DNA from: Pseudomonas silvicola
GTDB lineage: Bacteria > Pseudomonadota > Gammaproteobacteria > Pseudomonadales > Pseudomonadaceae
Length of the DNA stretch: 64,000 nucleotides
Reading direction: 5' to 3'
NCBI RefSeq assembly: GCF_026651855.1
Contig: NZ_CP093280.1
Location: 1,900,001 to 1,964,000 of the forward strand
The notes below the pieces were generated by a model. It saw nothing but the letters and a program-made list of their open reading frames with translations, was not told the origin of the DNA and did not search any database. How positions within the stretch are numbered: the stretch's first letter is position 1; each line of letters starts with the position of its first letter. The position numbers and the translations under genes were made by a program. Of the stretch, positions 28,885 through 36,319 are shown one piece after another.

Positions 28885-29504
28885 CAGTGGCCTCCAGTCA
28901 ATGTCAGGTAAAAGGCATGCAGCCGCTCGACCTCGGCGCGCAAGGCCGCCAGGTCACGGTCATTGACCAGCACATCGTCAGCATGGCTCAAGCGTTTTTC
29001 CCGGGTGGCCTGGGCCTTCAGGATCGCCTGTACCTGCTCAAGGCTGGTGTTGTCCCGACGCAAGGTGCGTTCGACCTGCAACGCCTCCGGCACGTCCACC
29101 ACCAGCAAGCGCTGGGCCAGCCGGTACTGCCCTGACTCGATCATCAGCGGCGACACGAACACCGCATACGGCGACGTGGCCTTGGCCAGCGCTTCGGCGA
29201 TCTCGGTGGCGATCAACGGGTGCAGCAGGCCTTCCAGCCAGCGGCGCTCGTCGGCGTTCTCGAAAATCAGCTGCCGCAACGCCGCCCGGTTCAGCGTGCC
29301 ATCGGCCTGCAACACCCCTTCACCGAAATGCCTGGCGATCTCGGCCAGGGCAGGGCGGCCAGGCTCGACCACCCAGCGCGCCGCCTGATCGGCGTCCACC
29401 ACGTGCACGCCCAGCTCAGCGAAGCGTTCGGCTGCGGCACTCTTGCCGCTGCCGATGCCACCGGTCAGGCCCAGAATCCAGGGTGCGGGAGAAGCTGTCG
29501 TCAT
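28884..29504 (-). CDS. coaE: Dephospho-CoA kinase
   Basis: This 206 aa enzyme does the last step of coenzyme A synthesis. The P-loop is [32 protein letters not shown] and the lid region RRDNTS are typical of CoaE. It sits between pilD and yacG with one-base overlaps on both sides, the classical pilD-coaE-yacG order. Confidence 0.96.
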   Translation of the reverse strand: MTTASPAPWILGLTGGIGSGKSAAAERFAELGVHVVDADQAARWVVEPGRPALAEIARHFGEGVLQADGTLNRAALRQLIFENADERRWLEGLLHPLIATEIAEALAKATSPYAVFVSPLMIESGQYRLAQRLLVVDVPEALQVERTLRRDNTSLEQVQAILKAQATREKRLSHADDVLVNDRDLAALRAEVERLHAFYLTLTGGH

Positions 29505-30373
29505 CAGAAACCAGCGAACTGCATGTAAGAAGCGGTTATTTGACCACCCCAGAGCAATGCGATCCAGCCCGCGATGGCCAAGTAAGGCCCAAAAGGGATC
29601 GGCGTGCTATGCGCCGCGTTGCGCAAGCGCAACAGAATCACCCCCAGAATGGCCCCGACCAGCGACGACAGCAGAATGGTCAGCGGCAACACCTGCCACC
29701 CACCCCACGCGCCGAGCATGGCCAGCAACTTGAAGTCGCCATGGCCCATGCCTTCCTTGCCGGTCACCAGTTTGAACAGCCAGAACACGATCCACAGCGC
29801 CAGGTAGCCGCCCACCGCGCCCCACAGCGCATCGGGCAAGGTCGCGAACAACCCGAACGCGTTGACGATCAGGCCCAGCCACAAAAGCGGCAACACCAGC
29901 GCATCGGGCAGCAACTGGTGGTCCGCGTCGATCAGGCTCATGGCCAACAGCCCCCAGGTCAGCAACATCATCGCCCCAGCGGCCCAGCCAAAGCCGAAAT
30001 GCCAGGCGATGAACGCGCTGAGCACGCCGCTGGCCAGCTCCACCAGCGGGTAGCGTTTGCTGATGGGGGCTTGGCATTGGCTGCACTTGCCTTTCAGCGC
30101 CAGGTAGCTGAACACGGGAATGTTCTCCCAGGCGCGGATCTTGTGGCCGCAGTGGGGGCAGGTGGAGGCGGGGAGCATCAGGTTGTAGCGCGGCCCCTCG
30201 GGCTCGGCGGGGAGGCCGAGGATGTCCCGGGCTTGGGCTTTCCAGTCGCGTTCCAGCATCTTGGGGAGGCGGTGGATGATGACGTTCAGGAAGCTGCCTA
30301 CGACCAGGCCGAGGATCAGGGCGCAGAGGGTGAAGGCCATGGGGGTGGTGGCCAGGTAATCGGATAGGGGCAT
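29504..30373 (-). CDS. pilD: Prepilin peptidase/N-methyltransferase PilD
   Basis: This 289 aa inner-membrane aspartyl protease cleaves and N-methylates prepilins, including those encoded at 5-11 kb and 33-34 kb. The cytoplasmic zinc loop has CPHCGHKI and CSQCQAPIS. The two catalytic Asp sites are in [11 protein letters not shown] and [14 protein letters not shown]. About eight hydrophobic segments are present. Composition is GC-rich like the core genome, unlike pilC next to it. Confidence 0.96.
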   Translation of the reverse strand: MPLSDYLATTPMAFTLCALILGLVVGSFLNVIIHRLPKMLERDWKAQARDILGLPAEPEGPRYNLMLPASTCPHCGHKIRAWENIPVFSYLALKGKCSQCQAPISKRYPLVELASGVLSAFIAWHFGFGWAAGAMMLLTWGLLAMSLIDADHQLLPDALVLPLLWLGLIVNAFGLFATLPDALWGAVGGYLALWIVFWLFKLVTGKEGMGHGDFKLLAMLGAWGGWQVLPLTILLSSLVGAILGVILLRLRNAAHSTPIPFGPYLAIAGWIALLWGGQITASYMQFAGF

Positions 30374-30376
30374 GGG

Positions 30377-31597
30377 TTAGACGACTGAGCCGAGTTGGAA
30401 GATGGGGAGGTACATGGCGATGACAAGGCCGCCGACAATGATGCCTAAAAACGCCATAATCAGCGGTTCCATGAGCGTTGTCAGGCTATCGACCAAATTG
30501 TCGACTTCATCCTCAAAATAGGTGGCTACCTTGTCAAGCATTTCGTCAAGAGCCCCCGACTCCTCGCCAATAGCTGTCATTGATACTGCCATGGTCGGGA
30601 AGATTCCAGTGGCACGCATGGAGAAGTTCAACTGCATCCCTGTCGAGACGTCCTGTTTAATTTTGTTTACCGCGTTCTTGAATACTACATTGCCAGTGGC
30701 GCCAGATACCGAGTCCAGCGCCTCCACTAGTGGAACTCCAGCTGCGAAGGTCGTGGATAGCGTACGGGCATACCGGGCTACTGCTGATTTATAGAGAATT
30801 CCTCCGATGATAGGGATTTTCAGCATCGCGCGATCCAGTAGGTCTCTAAAGCGTTCGCTCTTTTTATAAAAATATTTGAATGAGAATACGGCAGCGACCA
30901 GCGCTATCAATACTACCCACCAGTATGCTTGCATAAGCCCCGACAGACCGATGACCATCAATGTGAAAGCGGGGAGCTCGGCGCCGAATCCCTGAAAAAC
31001 TATTTGAAATTGTGGAACTACTTTTATTAGCAGGATAGCTGATACGATGAAGGCCACGATAACAACCGCAGCTGGGTAAGTCATCGCTTTTTTGATCTTG
31101 GCTTTCAGCGCTTCAGTTTTTTCCTTGTAAGTTGCAACCCTATCCAGCAATGTTTCGAGTGCGCCAGCCTGTTCTCCTGCATCAACAAGGTTGCAATAAA
31201 GTTCGTCGAAGTATTGCGGTTTCTGCCGCAGTGCAGTAGCGAAGCTGTTGCCTGCAGCCACCTCCTGTTTTAGCTCGTCAACTAATTTGCGCATGTTGGG
31301 GTTGTCGAAGCCTTCGCCAATGATGTCAAACGACTGGAGCAAAGGGACGCCTGCGCGCATCATGGTGGCCATTTGGCGGGTAAATAAGGCGATGTCCAAC
31401 GGCTTTATTTTCTTGCCTTTGTCAAAAAGGGACGTAGTTTTTTTCTTTACCTTGAACGGGTTTATGCCCTGTTTACGCAGTTGTGCGCGGACTAACGCCA
31501 AATTTGGTCCAACTAGCTCCCCGGTCAGTTTTGTGCCTTTCCGGTCAGTTCCTTCCCAGCTATAGGTGTTGACTTTTACTGATGCTTTAACCGCCAT
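30377..31597 (-). CDS. pilC: Type IV pilus platform protein PilC
   Basis: This 406 aa inner-membrane protein links PilB to the growing fibre. It shows the two GspF domains: residues 70-195 (FTRQMATMMRAGVPLLQSFDII ... YFDELYCNLVDAGEQAGALETLLDRVATYKEK) and residues 275-400 (YARTLSTTFAAGVPLVEALDSV ... MTAIGEESGALDEMLDKVATYFEDEVD), with three long hydrophobic segments. It is clearly AT-richer than pilD, starting within its 3' end. It is coupled to pilB (3 bp gap). Confidence 0.96.
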   Translation of the reverse strand: MAVKASVKVNTYSWEGTDRKGTKLTGELVGPNLALVRAQLRKQGINPFKVKKKTTSLFDKGKKIKPLDIALFTRQMATMMRAGVPLLQSFDIIGEGFDNPNMRKLVDELKQEVAAGNSFATALRQKPQYFDELYCNLVDAGEQAGALETLLDRVATYKEKTEALKAKIKKAMTYPAAVVIVAFIVSAILLIKVVPQFQIVFQGFGAELPAFTLMVIGLSGLMQAYWWVVLIALVAAVFSFKYFYKKSERFRDLLDRAMLKIPIIGGILYKSAVARYARTLSTTFAAGVPLVEALDSVSGATGNVVFKNAVNKIKQDVSTGMQLNFSMRATGIFPTMAVSMTAIGEESGALDEMLDKVATYFEDEVDNLVDSLTTLMEPLIMAFLGIIVGGLVIAMYLPIFQLGSVV

Positions 31598-31600
31598 GGA

Positions 31601-33298
31601 TTAGTCCTTGGTGACCCGATTGACTTCTTCAAGACTAGTAACGCCCTGCATTACTTTTGCTAATCCAGAAGTTCTCAAATCATTGAAGCCATCCTTGCGC
31701 ATCTGGGCTGCAATGTCGATGGAGTTCCCTGCCTCCATGATCAATCGCTGGAGGGTAGGCGTGTTGCGGACGACTTCATAGATACCTTGTCGCCCTTTGT
31801 AGCCGCCGTTGCAATGATCGCATCCAACTGGCTCATAGATTTTGAATGTCCCCACCCTCTCCGTAGGGAATCCCTCTTTTATGAGAGCTTCGCGCGGTAT
31901 GTCCGCTTCCTTCTTGCAAAGCGCACAGAGCTTCCGTGCCAGTCGCTGAGCAATGATAAGGCTCACTGACGTAGCGATATTGAATCCCGCAACGCCCATG
32001 TTCTGCAGTCGAGTCAAGGTCTCAGCAGCGCTATTAGTGTGAAGCGTCGATAGCACCAGATGACCTGTCTGGGCAGCCTTGATGGCAATTTCGGCTGTTT
32101 CGAGATCTCGTATTTCCCCGACCATGATTACATCCGGGTCTTGCCTTAAAAATGAGCGTAGTGCCTGTGCAAAGTCGAGGCCTTGTTTGGGGTTCACATT
32201 GACTTGGTTGATGCCTTCCATGTTGATTTCAACAGGGTCTTCAGCTGTCGATATGTTGATATCAACAGTGTTTAGAATATTTAGACCTGTGTATAATGAT
32301 ACAGTTTTTCCTGAGCCAGTAGGGCCAGTTACTAGGATCATGCCTTGTGGTTGGCTAAGCGCTTGTAGGTATAGTTCTTTCTGATCTGGCTCATAACCCA
32401 ATGCGTCGATACCCATCTGGGCACTTGACGGATCAAGGATACGCATAACGATCTTCTCACCCCAAAGCGTGGGAAGCGTGTTGACCCGAAAATCAATGGA
32501 TTTGGTTTTCGATATGCGCATTTTGATGCGGCCGTCTTGCGGCTTCCGACGTTCAGATATATCAAGATTCGCCATGACCTTCAGCCTTGCAGCTATCCGC
32601 CCGGCTAGGTTAATGGGTGGTCGCGCCACTTCGCGCAGCATTCCATCCGTGCGGAGCCTGACCCGATAAATCTTTTCATAAGGCTCAAAGTGTAAATCGG
32701 AGGATCCGCCGCGAATAGCGTCCAGCAACATCTTGTTTACGAATCGCACAACGGGCGCGTCATCGGCGTCCTGACCCGCTATAGGTGCGTCTTCATCTCT
32801 TACGCTCTGAACATCGACATCATCTAGGTCGACATCGGCCATCTCCTCCAGCCCTGTACTGCCATTGTCAAAAAACTTGTCAATGGCATCCATCAATTTG
32901 TCGTCTTCTACAAGAATCGCTTCAGTGGTCAGGCCGGTGCTGAACTGAATGTCAGTAATCGCTTGATGATTAGTAGGGTCGGATACGCCTACAAACAATT
33001 TATTACCTCGCCGCCAAAGCGGGAGCGCGCCATGTTGGCGGACCAGCTTCTCACTGACCAGTCCTTTAGGTTGGCTTTCTCTATCCAGCATCGACAAATC
33101 AAGAAACGAAACGCCGAATTGCTCCGATGCGACCTCCGCAATTTCACGGCTTTTGACCAGCTTGTTCTGCACCAAAAAGTGGACTAGGGGGCTTCGGCTG
33201 CGTTGCGCCTGTAGGAGCGCCTGCTGGGCACTCTTGTCAGTTAGGAGTTCAGCTTGGACCAAATGCTTGGCCAGGCCGGTCAGGGCAATGTCGTTCAT
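31601..33298 (-). CDS. pilB: Type IV pilus extension ATPase PilB
   Basis: This 565 aa hexameric ATPase powers pilus extension. The N-terminal MshEN-like domain (residues 1-150) is followed by the motor: Walker A TGPTGSGKTVSLY, Asp box, Walker B MVGEIRDLETAEIA, His box and a tetracysteine zinc site (CALCKK, CDHCNGG). The start is the ATG of MNDIALTGLAKHL; an upstream frame extension enters the pilA promoter region. Like pilC it is AT-rich and uses rarer codons than the flanking genes. Confidence 0.96.
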   Translation of the reverse strand: MNDIALTGLAKHLVQAELLTDKSAQQALLQAQRSRSPLVHFLVQNKLVKSREIAEVASEQFGVSFLDLSMLDRESQPKGLVSEKLVRQHGALPLWRRGNKLFVGVSDPTNHQAITDIQFSTGLTTEAILVEDDKLMDAIDKFFDNGSTGLEEMADVDLDDVDVQSVRDEDAPIAGQDADDAPVVRFVNKMLLDAIRGGSSDLHFEPYEKIYRVRLRTDGMLREVARPPINLAGRIAARLKVMANLDISERRKPQDGRIKMRISKTKSIDFRVNTLPTLWGEKIVMRILDPSSAQMGIDALGYEPDQKELYLQALSQPQGMILVTGPTGSGKTVSLYTGLNILNTVDINISTAEDPVEINMEGINQVNVNPKQGLDFAQALRSFLRQDPDVIMVGEIRDLETAEIAIKAAQTGHLVLSTLHTNSAAETLTRLQNMGVAGFNIATSVSLIIAQRLARKLCALCKKEADIPREALIKEGFPTERVGTFKIYEPVGCDHCNGGYKGRQGIYEVVRNTPTLQRLIMEAGNSIDIAAQMRKDGFNDLRTSGLAKVMQGVTSLEEVNRVTKD

Positions 33299-33371
33299 GT
33301 AGGCACCGGTCAAGTCTAATCGGTGTGTTATAGCGCAGTCGAGCAAGGGTGCCAAATTCGTGCCAGCGAGG

Positions 33372-33386
33372 TGACAAAAAATGTCA
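33372..33386 (+). promoter_or_regulatory. Candidate PilR-binding site upstream of pilA
   Basis: The inverted repeat TGACA-N5-TGTCA lies 73 bp before the -24 element. Known PilR sites contain a (C/G)TGTC core upstream of pilA, so position and sequence fit. Confidence 0.5.
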
Positions 33387-33458
33387 CTATTAGGCGCTTT
33401 TTGGAGCGGGGCACAGCGCTGCTGATTTCTCGCCCCTTGACGCGGCTGTCGTGAGGCT

Positions 33459-33474
33459 TGGCATGCCGATTGCT
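33459..33474 (+). promoter_or_regulatory. Sigma-54 promoter of pilA
   Basis: TGGCATGCCGATTGCT carries the invariant GG and GC exactly 12 bp apart, the -24/-12 signature of RpoN promoters. The expected transcript start is near 33486, about 40 bp before the pilA ATG. PilA is the classical PilSR-RpoN target. Confidence 0.85.
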
Positions 33475-33524
33475 GAGATCATGCGGAGGCAGTTGGGCTT
33501 CTACTACTAGCGGGGTCTTTGGCT

Positions 33525-33941
33525 ATGAAAGGACAGAAAGGTTTTACACTTATTGAACTGATGATCGTTGTTGCGATCATTGGTATCTTGGCGGCGATCG
33601 CCATTCCGGCATACACTAAGTACCAAGGGAAGGCAAAAGTTGCTGCCGGTCTAGCGGAGATCTCCTCTTTGCAAGTTGGTTTTGAAGATGCAATCAACTC
33701 GGGAACGAGCTTCACAGCCGCTACATCGATTGGCGCATCTTCCGCCACGACTAGTAACTGCACCCTCGCTGCCAGTTCCACTACTGGTGTGCTGAGCTGC
33801 ACACTGCTGAATACTCCAAGCGTCGTAAGTGGTGGTGTGATTACCTTGACCCGCGCTGCCGCTGGCGGCTGGACCTGTACCACCAATGCTTCCATCACGG
33901 CAGACTACATTCCTAAAGGTTGCACTGCTGCTTCCGGCTAA
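33525..33941 (+). CDS. pilA: Major type IV pilin PilA
   Basis: This 138 aa prepilin starts [34 protein letters not shown], with a six-residue leader, Gly(-1), Phe(+1) and Glu(+5). The rest is a globular head with Cys residues at SNCTL, LSCTLL, GWTCTT and PKGCTAASG; the last pair fits a D-loop disulphide. Divergent from pilB as in P. aeruginosa, with a sigma-54 promoter. I use the ATG at 33525; a TTG two codons upstream is less likely. The Shine-Dalgarno is weak. Confidence 0.93.
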   Translation: MKGQKGFTLIELMIVVAIIGILAAIAIPAYTKYQGKAKVAAGLAEISSLQVGFEDAINSGTSFTAATSIGASSATTSNCTLAASSTTGVLSCTLLNTPSVVSGGVITLTRAAAGGWTCTTNASITADYIPKGCTAASG

Positions 33942-33962
33942 GACTTGCGCTGGTAACACAGT

Positions 33963-33992
33963 TCGAACAGCTCTAGTTGCGGGGCTGTTCGA
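33963..33992 (+). other. Hairpin between the two pilin genes
   Basis: TCGAACAGC (33963-33971) pairs with GCTGTTCGA (33984-33992) around a 12 nt loop. No T-run follows, so it could be a transcript-stability or partial-termination hairpin that makes pilA more abundant than the gene behind it. Confidence 0.55.
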
Positions 33993-34011
33993 TTAGTGGA
34001 GTGAAGAACAT

Positions 34012-34425
34012 TTGAAGAGTGAGCGCGGTTTCACGTTGATAGAAATCATGCTTGTAGTGGTCATTATAGCGGTGTTGGCGAGTATCGCATTGCCAGCATA
34101 TTCGAAATATCAGAACAAATCAAAAGTGGCTGCTGCGATCGCTGAAAGTAGCGCCTTGAAGACTCCATTTGATATTCTCATGAATCAGGGGGTCGACGTC
34201 ACCGGAATTAATGACTTGGCGGGTTCTGGTGTTACACAAAATTGCAATTTTTCAGTTGCTGGGGTTGGGTCGGCCGGTGTCGGAACAATCGTTTGTACAA
34301 TTACAAATGGTAGTTCAGCAGTCAATGGTCAGTCCATTACTTGGACGCGTGGTTCAGATGCGCATTGGAGTTGTTCATCGACAGTCGCGGCGGAGCTATT
34401 GCCCATCATGTGTTCAAGCTCTTGA
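34012..34425 (+). CDS. Second pilin-like protein, TTG start
   Basis: This 137 aa prepilin, (M)KSERGFTLIEIMLVVVIIAVLASIALPAYSKYQNKSKVAAAIAES, has a five-residue leader, Gly(-1), Phe(+1) and Glu(+5). Its head has Cys at QNCNFSV, GTIVCTI, WSCSS and LLPIMCSSS, the same arrangement as PilA, and it shares motifs such as ITWTRGSDAHWSC with the [13 protein letters not shown] of PilA. It is therefore a diverged tandem copy. TTG is the only sensible start: GGAG sits 10 bp upstream and no ATG precedes the leader. It lies 70 bp after pilA with no separate promoter seen. AT-rich. It could be an alternative or minor pilin. Confidence 0.85.
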   Translation: MKSERGFTLIEIMLVVVIIAVLASIALPAYSKYQNKSKVAAAIAESSALKTPFDILMNQGVDVTGINDLAGSGVTQNCNFSVAGVGSAGVGTIVCTITNGSSAVNGQSITWTRGSDAHWSCSSTVAAELLPIMCSSS

Positions 34426-34478
34426 AATGCTAGGTGATATTGCTCTCTCGTTGTGACAGTGTTAGCGTAGCTCTCGAC

Positions 34479-34554
34479 GCCGGTGTAGCTCAGTCGGTAG
34501 AGCAGCGCACTCGTAACGCGAAGGTCGTAGGTTCGATTCCTATCCCCGGCACCA
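34479..34554 (+). tRNA. tRNA-Thr (CGT)
   Basis: This 76 nt cloverleaf has acceptor GCCGGTG / CCCCGGC, anticodon CGT in CTCGTAA, T-loop TTCGATT and an encoded CCA. A T6-C67 mismatch in the acceptor stem and an A31-C39 mismatch closing the anticodon stem are visible. A tRNA-Thr beside pilA is also the arrangement in P. aeruginosa, where it bounds variable pilin islands. Confidence 0.93.
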
Positions 34555-34573
34555 TCTCCCCCCCTGTCACCCT

Positions 34574-34735
34574 TCATGCTCCCCCTGAGTGTCGCGAGCT
34601 CCGAATATTCGTGGTCATCTTCGAATTGTCGATCAACCAGATCCAGCGGTCATCCACCTTGACGTTGAACGGGTTGCCATAAGCCGCATACTCCACGCAC
34701 GACGTGCTCCCGATCACCTGCCAACCCCTCTGCCA
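34574..34735 (-). pseudogene. Fragment of an unidentified gene
   Basis: On the minus strand a 53-codon open stretch reads like a real protein piece: RGWQVIGSTSCVEYAAYGNP followed by FNVKVDDRWIWLIDNSKM, then a low-quality end. A stop lies directly before it and there is no start codon or Shine-Dalgarno. I do not recognise the family. It sits 20 bp after tRNA-Thr, where integrated elements leave debris. The rest of the gap to 34855 shows nothing. Confidence 0.4.
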
Positions 34736-34860
34736 CTACCGTGATGCGCGCGGCCCACCAGGGCGTCGGCGATTCAGTCTCAACGGGAGCTTCGGCCTGA
34801 GGCGGCTACGGGCGGCCAGCCACTAGCTCATGGCGATGCTTAGGCCAGCATATAGCTTCG

Positions 34861-34899
34861 TTTCGTCTATTTCGTTTGTTGTGGTTTTCGTTTATTTCG
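34861..34899 (+). promoter_or_regulatory. Direct-repeat operator of the toxin-antitoxin operon
   Basis: TTTCGTCTATTTCG (34861-34874) and TTTCGTTTATTTCG (34886-34899) are 14-mers with one mismatch, 25 bp apart start to start. They overlap the candidate promoter, as expected for a site bound by an HTH antitoxin. Confidence 0.55.
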
Positions 34900-34907
34900 A
34901 TTATAAA
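34879..34907 (+). promoter_or_regulatory. Candidate promoter of the antitoxin-toxin operon
   Basis: TTGTGG (34879-34884) and TATAAA (34902-34907) with a 17 bp spacer lie 57 bp before the antitoxin ATG, inside AT-rich sequence. Confidence 0.55.
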
Positions 34908-34963
34908 GTCTTCACCTGCCGTATGAGGCGCCAGGAATTTCAAGTCGCTTTTGGAGATACATC

Positions 34964-35428
34964 ATGACTACCGCCGATCTGGCTCGAAGCGTCCTTCCAG
35001 ATGAGAGAGCGATCGCCGCGGCTACTGAATCAAGCCGCCAGATTGCTGCTTTCGTTTCGACGAAGCTGGATACTCAGCGCATTGAACTGATTGATGAAGC
35101 CCAGCAACGCCAAGCCGTTGAGCTACCAACGTTTGCTCTTAGATTGCTCGGGGAAATATTGAGCGAACTGGCCTTGGGCAACACCGTAAAGGTGGTGCCG
35201 ATCCACGCAGAACTGACGACTCAAGAAGGCGCCGACATGCTCAACGTCTCACGCCCACATCTTGTCAAGCTGCTGGACGACGGTCAGATTCCACACACGA
35301 AGACCGGCAGCCACCGCCGCATCAAGTTCACCGATATCATGGCCTACAAAGCCGACCGTGACAGAGCGAGCCAAGCCGCGATGGAAGAGCTGGCTGCACA
35401 AGCCCAAGAGCTTAATATGGGGTATTAA
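34964..35428 (+). CDS. Excisionase-type HTH antitoxin of a PIN toxin-antitoxin pair
   Basis: This is a 154 aa protein. Residues 1-80 have no recognised motif (MTTADLARSVLPDERAIAAATESSRQIAAFVSTKL, helical). Residues 84-135 form an excisionase/MerR-like helix-turn-helix: LTTQEGADMLNVSRPHLVKLLDDGQIPHTKTGSHRRIKFTDIMAYKADRD. Its stop overlaps the ATG of a PIN-domain gene (TAATG), the standard antitoxin-first layout. The antitoxin would bind the toxin and repress its own promoter. A GGAG-type site (TTGGAGATAC) precedes the ATG. Confidence 0.82.
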   Translation: MTTADLARSVLPDERAIAAATESSRQIAAFVSTKLDTQRIELIDEAQQRQAVELPTFALRLLGEILSELALGNTVKVVPIHAELTTQEGADMLNVSRPHLVKLLDDGQIPHTKTGSHRRIKFTDIMAYKADRDRASQAAMEELAAQAQELNMGY

Positions 35429-36003
35429 TGAGGCATTCACCGTTCACTGTTATCTATGATGCTTGTGTGCTGTATCCAGCTCCTCTGCGTGATCTGCTAA
35501 TGCATTTGGCCTTGACCGGCGTCTATCGTGCGCGCTGGTCCGGGCAGATCCATGATGAGTGGACGCGAAATGTGCTGAAAAATCGTTCCGACCTGACGAA
35601 AGCCCAGCTTCATCGTACTGTCGAGGCCATGAACCGGGCAGTTCCTGATTGTCTTGTGAGCGACTACGAGCCGTTGATGCCAGGGCTTGACCTTCCTGAC
35701 GAAGATGATCGGCATGTGTTGGCCGCTGCAATCAAATGCGGCGCAACGGTCATCGTCACATACAATCTGAAGGATTTCCCCGCTGAGATCTTGAAGCGCT
35801 TTGAGATCGAGGCTTTGCACCCCGATGTCTTTCTTTCTGACGTCTGGGACCTGGATCAAGCAGCCGTACTCGAGGCAGTTCAAAAGCAGCGCGCTTCGTT
35901 GAAGAATCCTAGGTACACGGCTCGCGAGCTACTGGATACTCTGCTTACGCAACGGCTCCCAGAAATCGTCAAGCACCTCTCCAGCTACGAGTTGTTCATT
36001 TGA
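35428..36003 (+). CDS. PIN-domain ribonuclease toxin
   Basis: This 191 aa protein has an N-terminal PIN domain. The conserved acidic residues are visible: Asp in FTVIYDACVLYP (residue ~11), Glu in HDEWTRNVL (~44), and DEDDRHVLAAAIKCGATVIVTYNLKDFP with the later Asp cluster (~90-115). PIN (VapC-like) toxins are Mg-dependent RNases, often acting on tRNA or rRNA. The C-terminal 60 residues lie beyond the canonical fold. It is translationally coupled to the HTH antitoxin. The pair sits next to tRNA-Thr in AT-rich DNA, consistent with acquisition. Confidence 0.85.
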   Translation: MRHSPFTVIYDACVLYPAPLRDLLMHLALTGVYRARWSGQIHDEWTRNVLKNRSDLTKAQLHRTVEAMNRAVPDCLVSDYEPLMPGLDLPDEDDRHVLAAAIKCGATVIVTYNLKDFPAEILKRFEIEALHPDVFLSDVWDLDQAAVLEAVQKQRASLKNPRYTARELLDTLLTQRLPEIVKHLSSYELFI

Positions 36004-36214
36004 TCCTGCCTAGGCCAGGATTTACACGGCTTCATACGATCCATGAATCTTTATTCTCGCTATCAAAAGACACGAATCGGAGCACCGCTCCATCCATTGA
36101 CCTGTCCTTGACGCCCGCCTATTCTGAAAACGTCTCGATTTACACGCTGGGGCTAGTAACGCCGCCGCTTGGTGTCGCCGCGCCGGTTGATGTGCTGGTC
36201 CTGAATGCTTCTGA

Positions 36215-36240
36215 ACCCCCTTTTCTATTGGGGGTTTTTC
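36215..36240 (+). terminator. Terminator after the toxin-antitoxin region
   Basis: AACCCCC-TTTTCTAT-TGGGGGTTTTT is a 7 bp stem with T-run. The rest of the 316 bp gap between the toxin and the EAL gene (36004-36319) shows no gene; composition returns to GC-rich after about 36.3 kb. Confidence 0.75.
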
Positions 36241-36319
36241 ATTTTAAACGCTGGTATTTGTTAGCTCGGCCCAGGGTGACAAGCTCACCGGACAAAATAT
36301 CTGCCTCCCCGGAGGAGCA

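Noticed and set aside
34329-34577. Minus-strand frame across the second pilin end and tRNA-Thr
   Set aside because: It reads through a tRNA gene; the phrase DRNRTYDLRVTSALLYRLSY is the well-known false translation of a tRNA. The frame at 22007-22231 is the same case over tRNA-Asn.
34530-36319. Direct repeat (att site) of the tRNA-Thr 3' end marking an integrated element
   Set aside because: I searched by eye for a second copy of the T-arm/acceptor end up to 36.3 kb and found none, and there is no integrase gene, so an intact integrated element is not supported.
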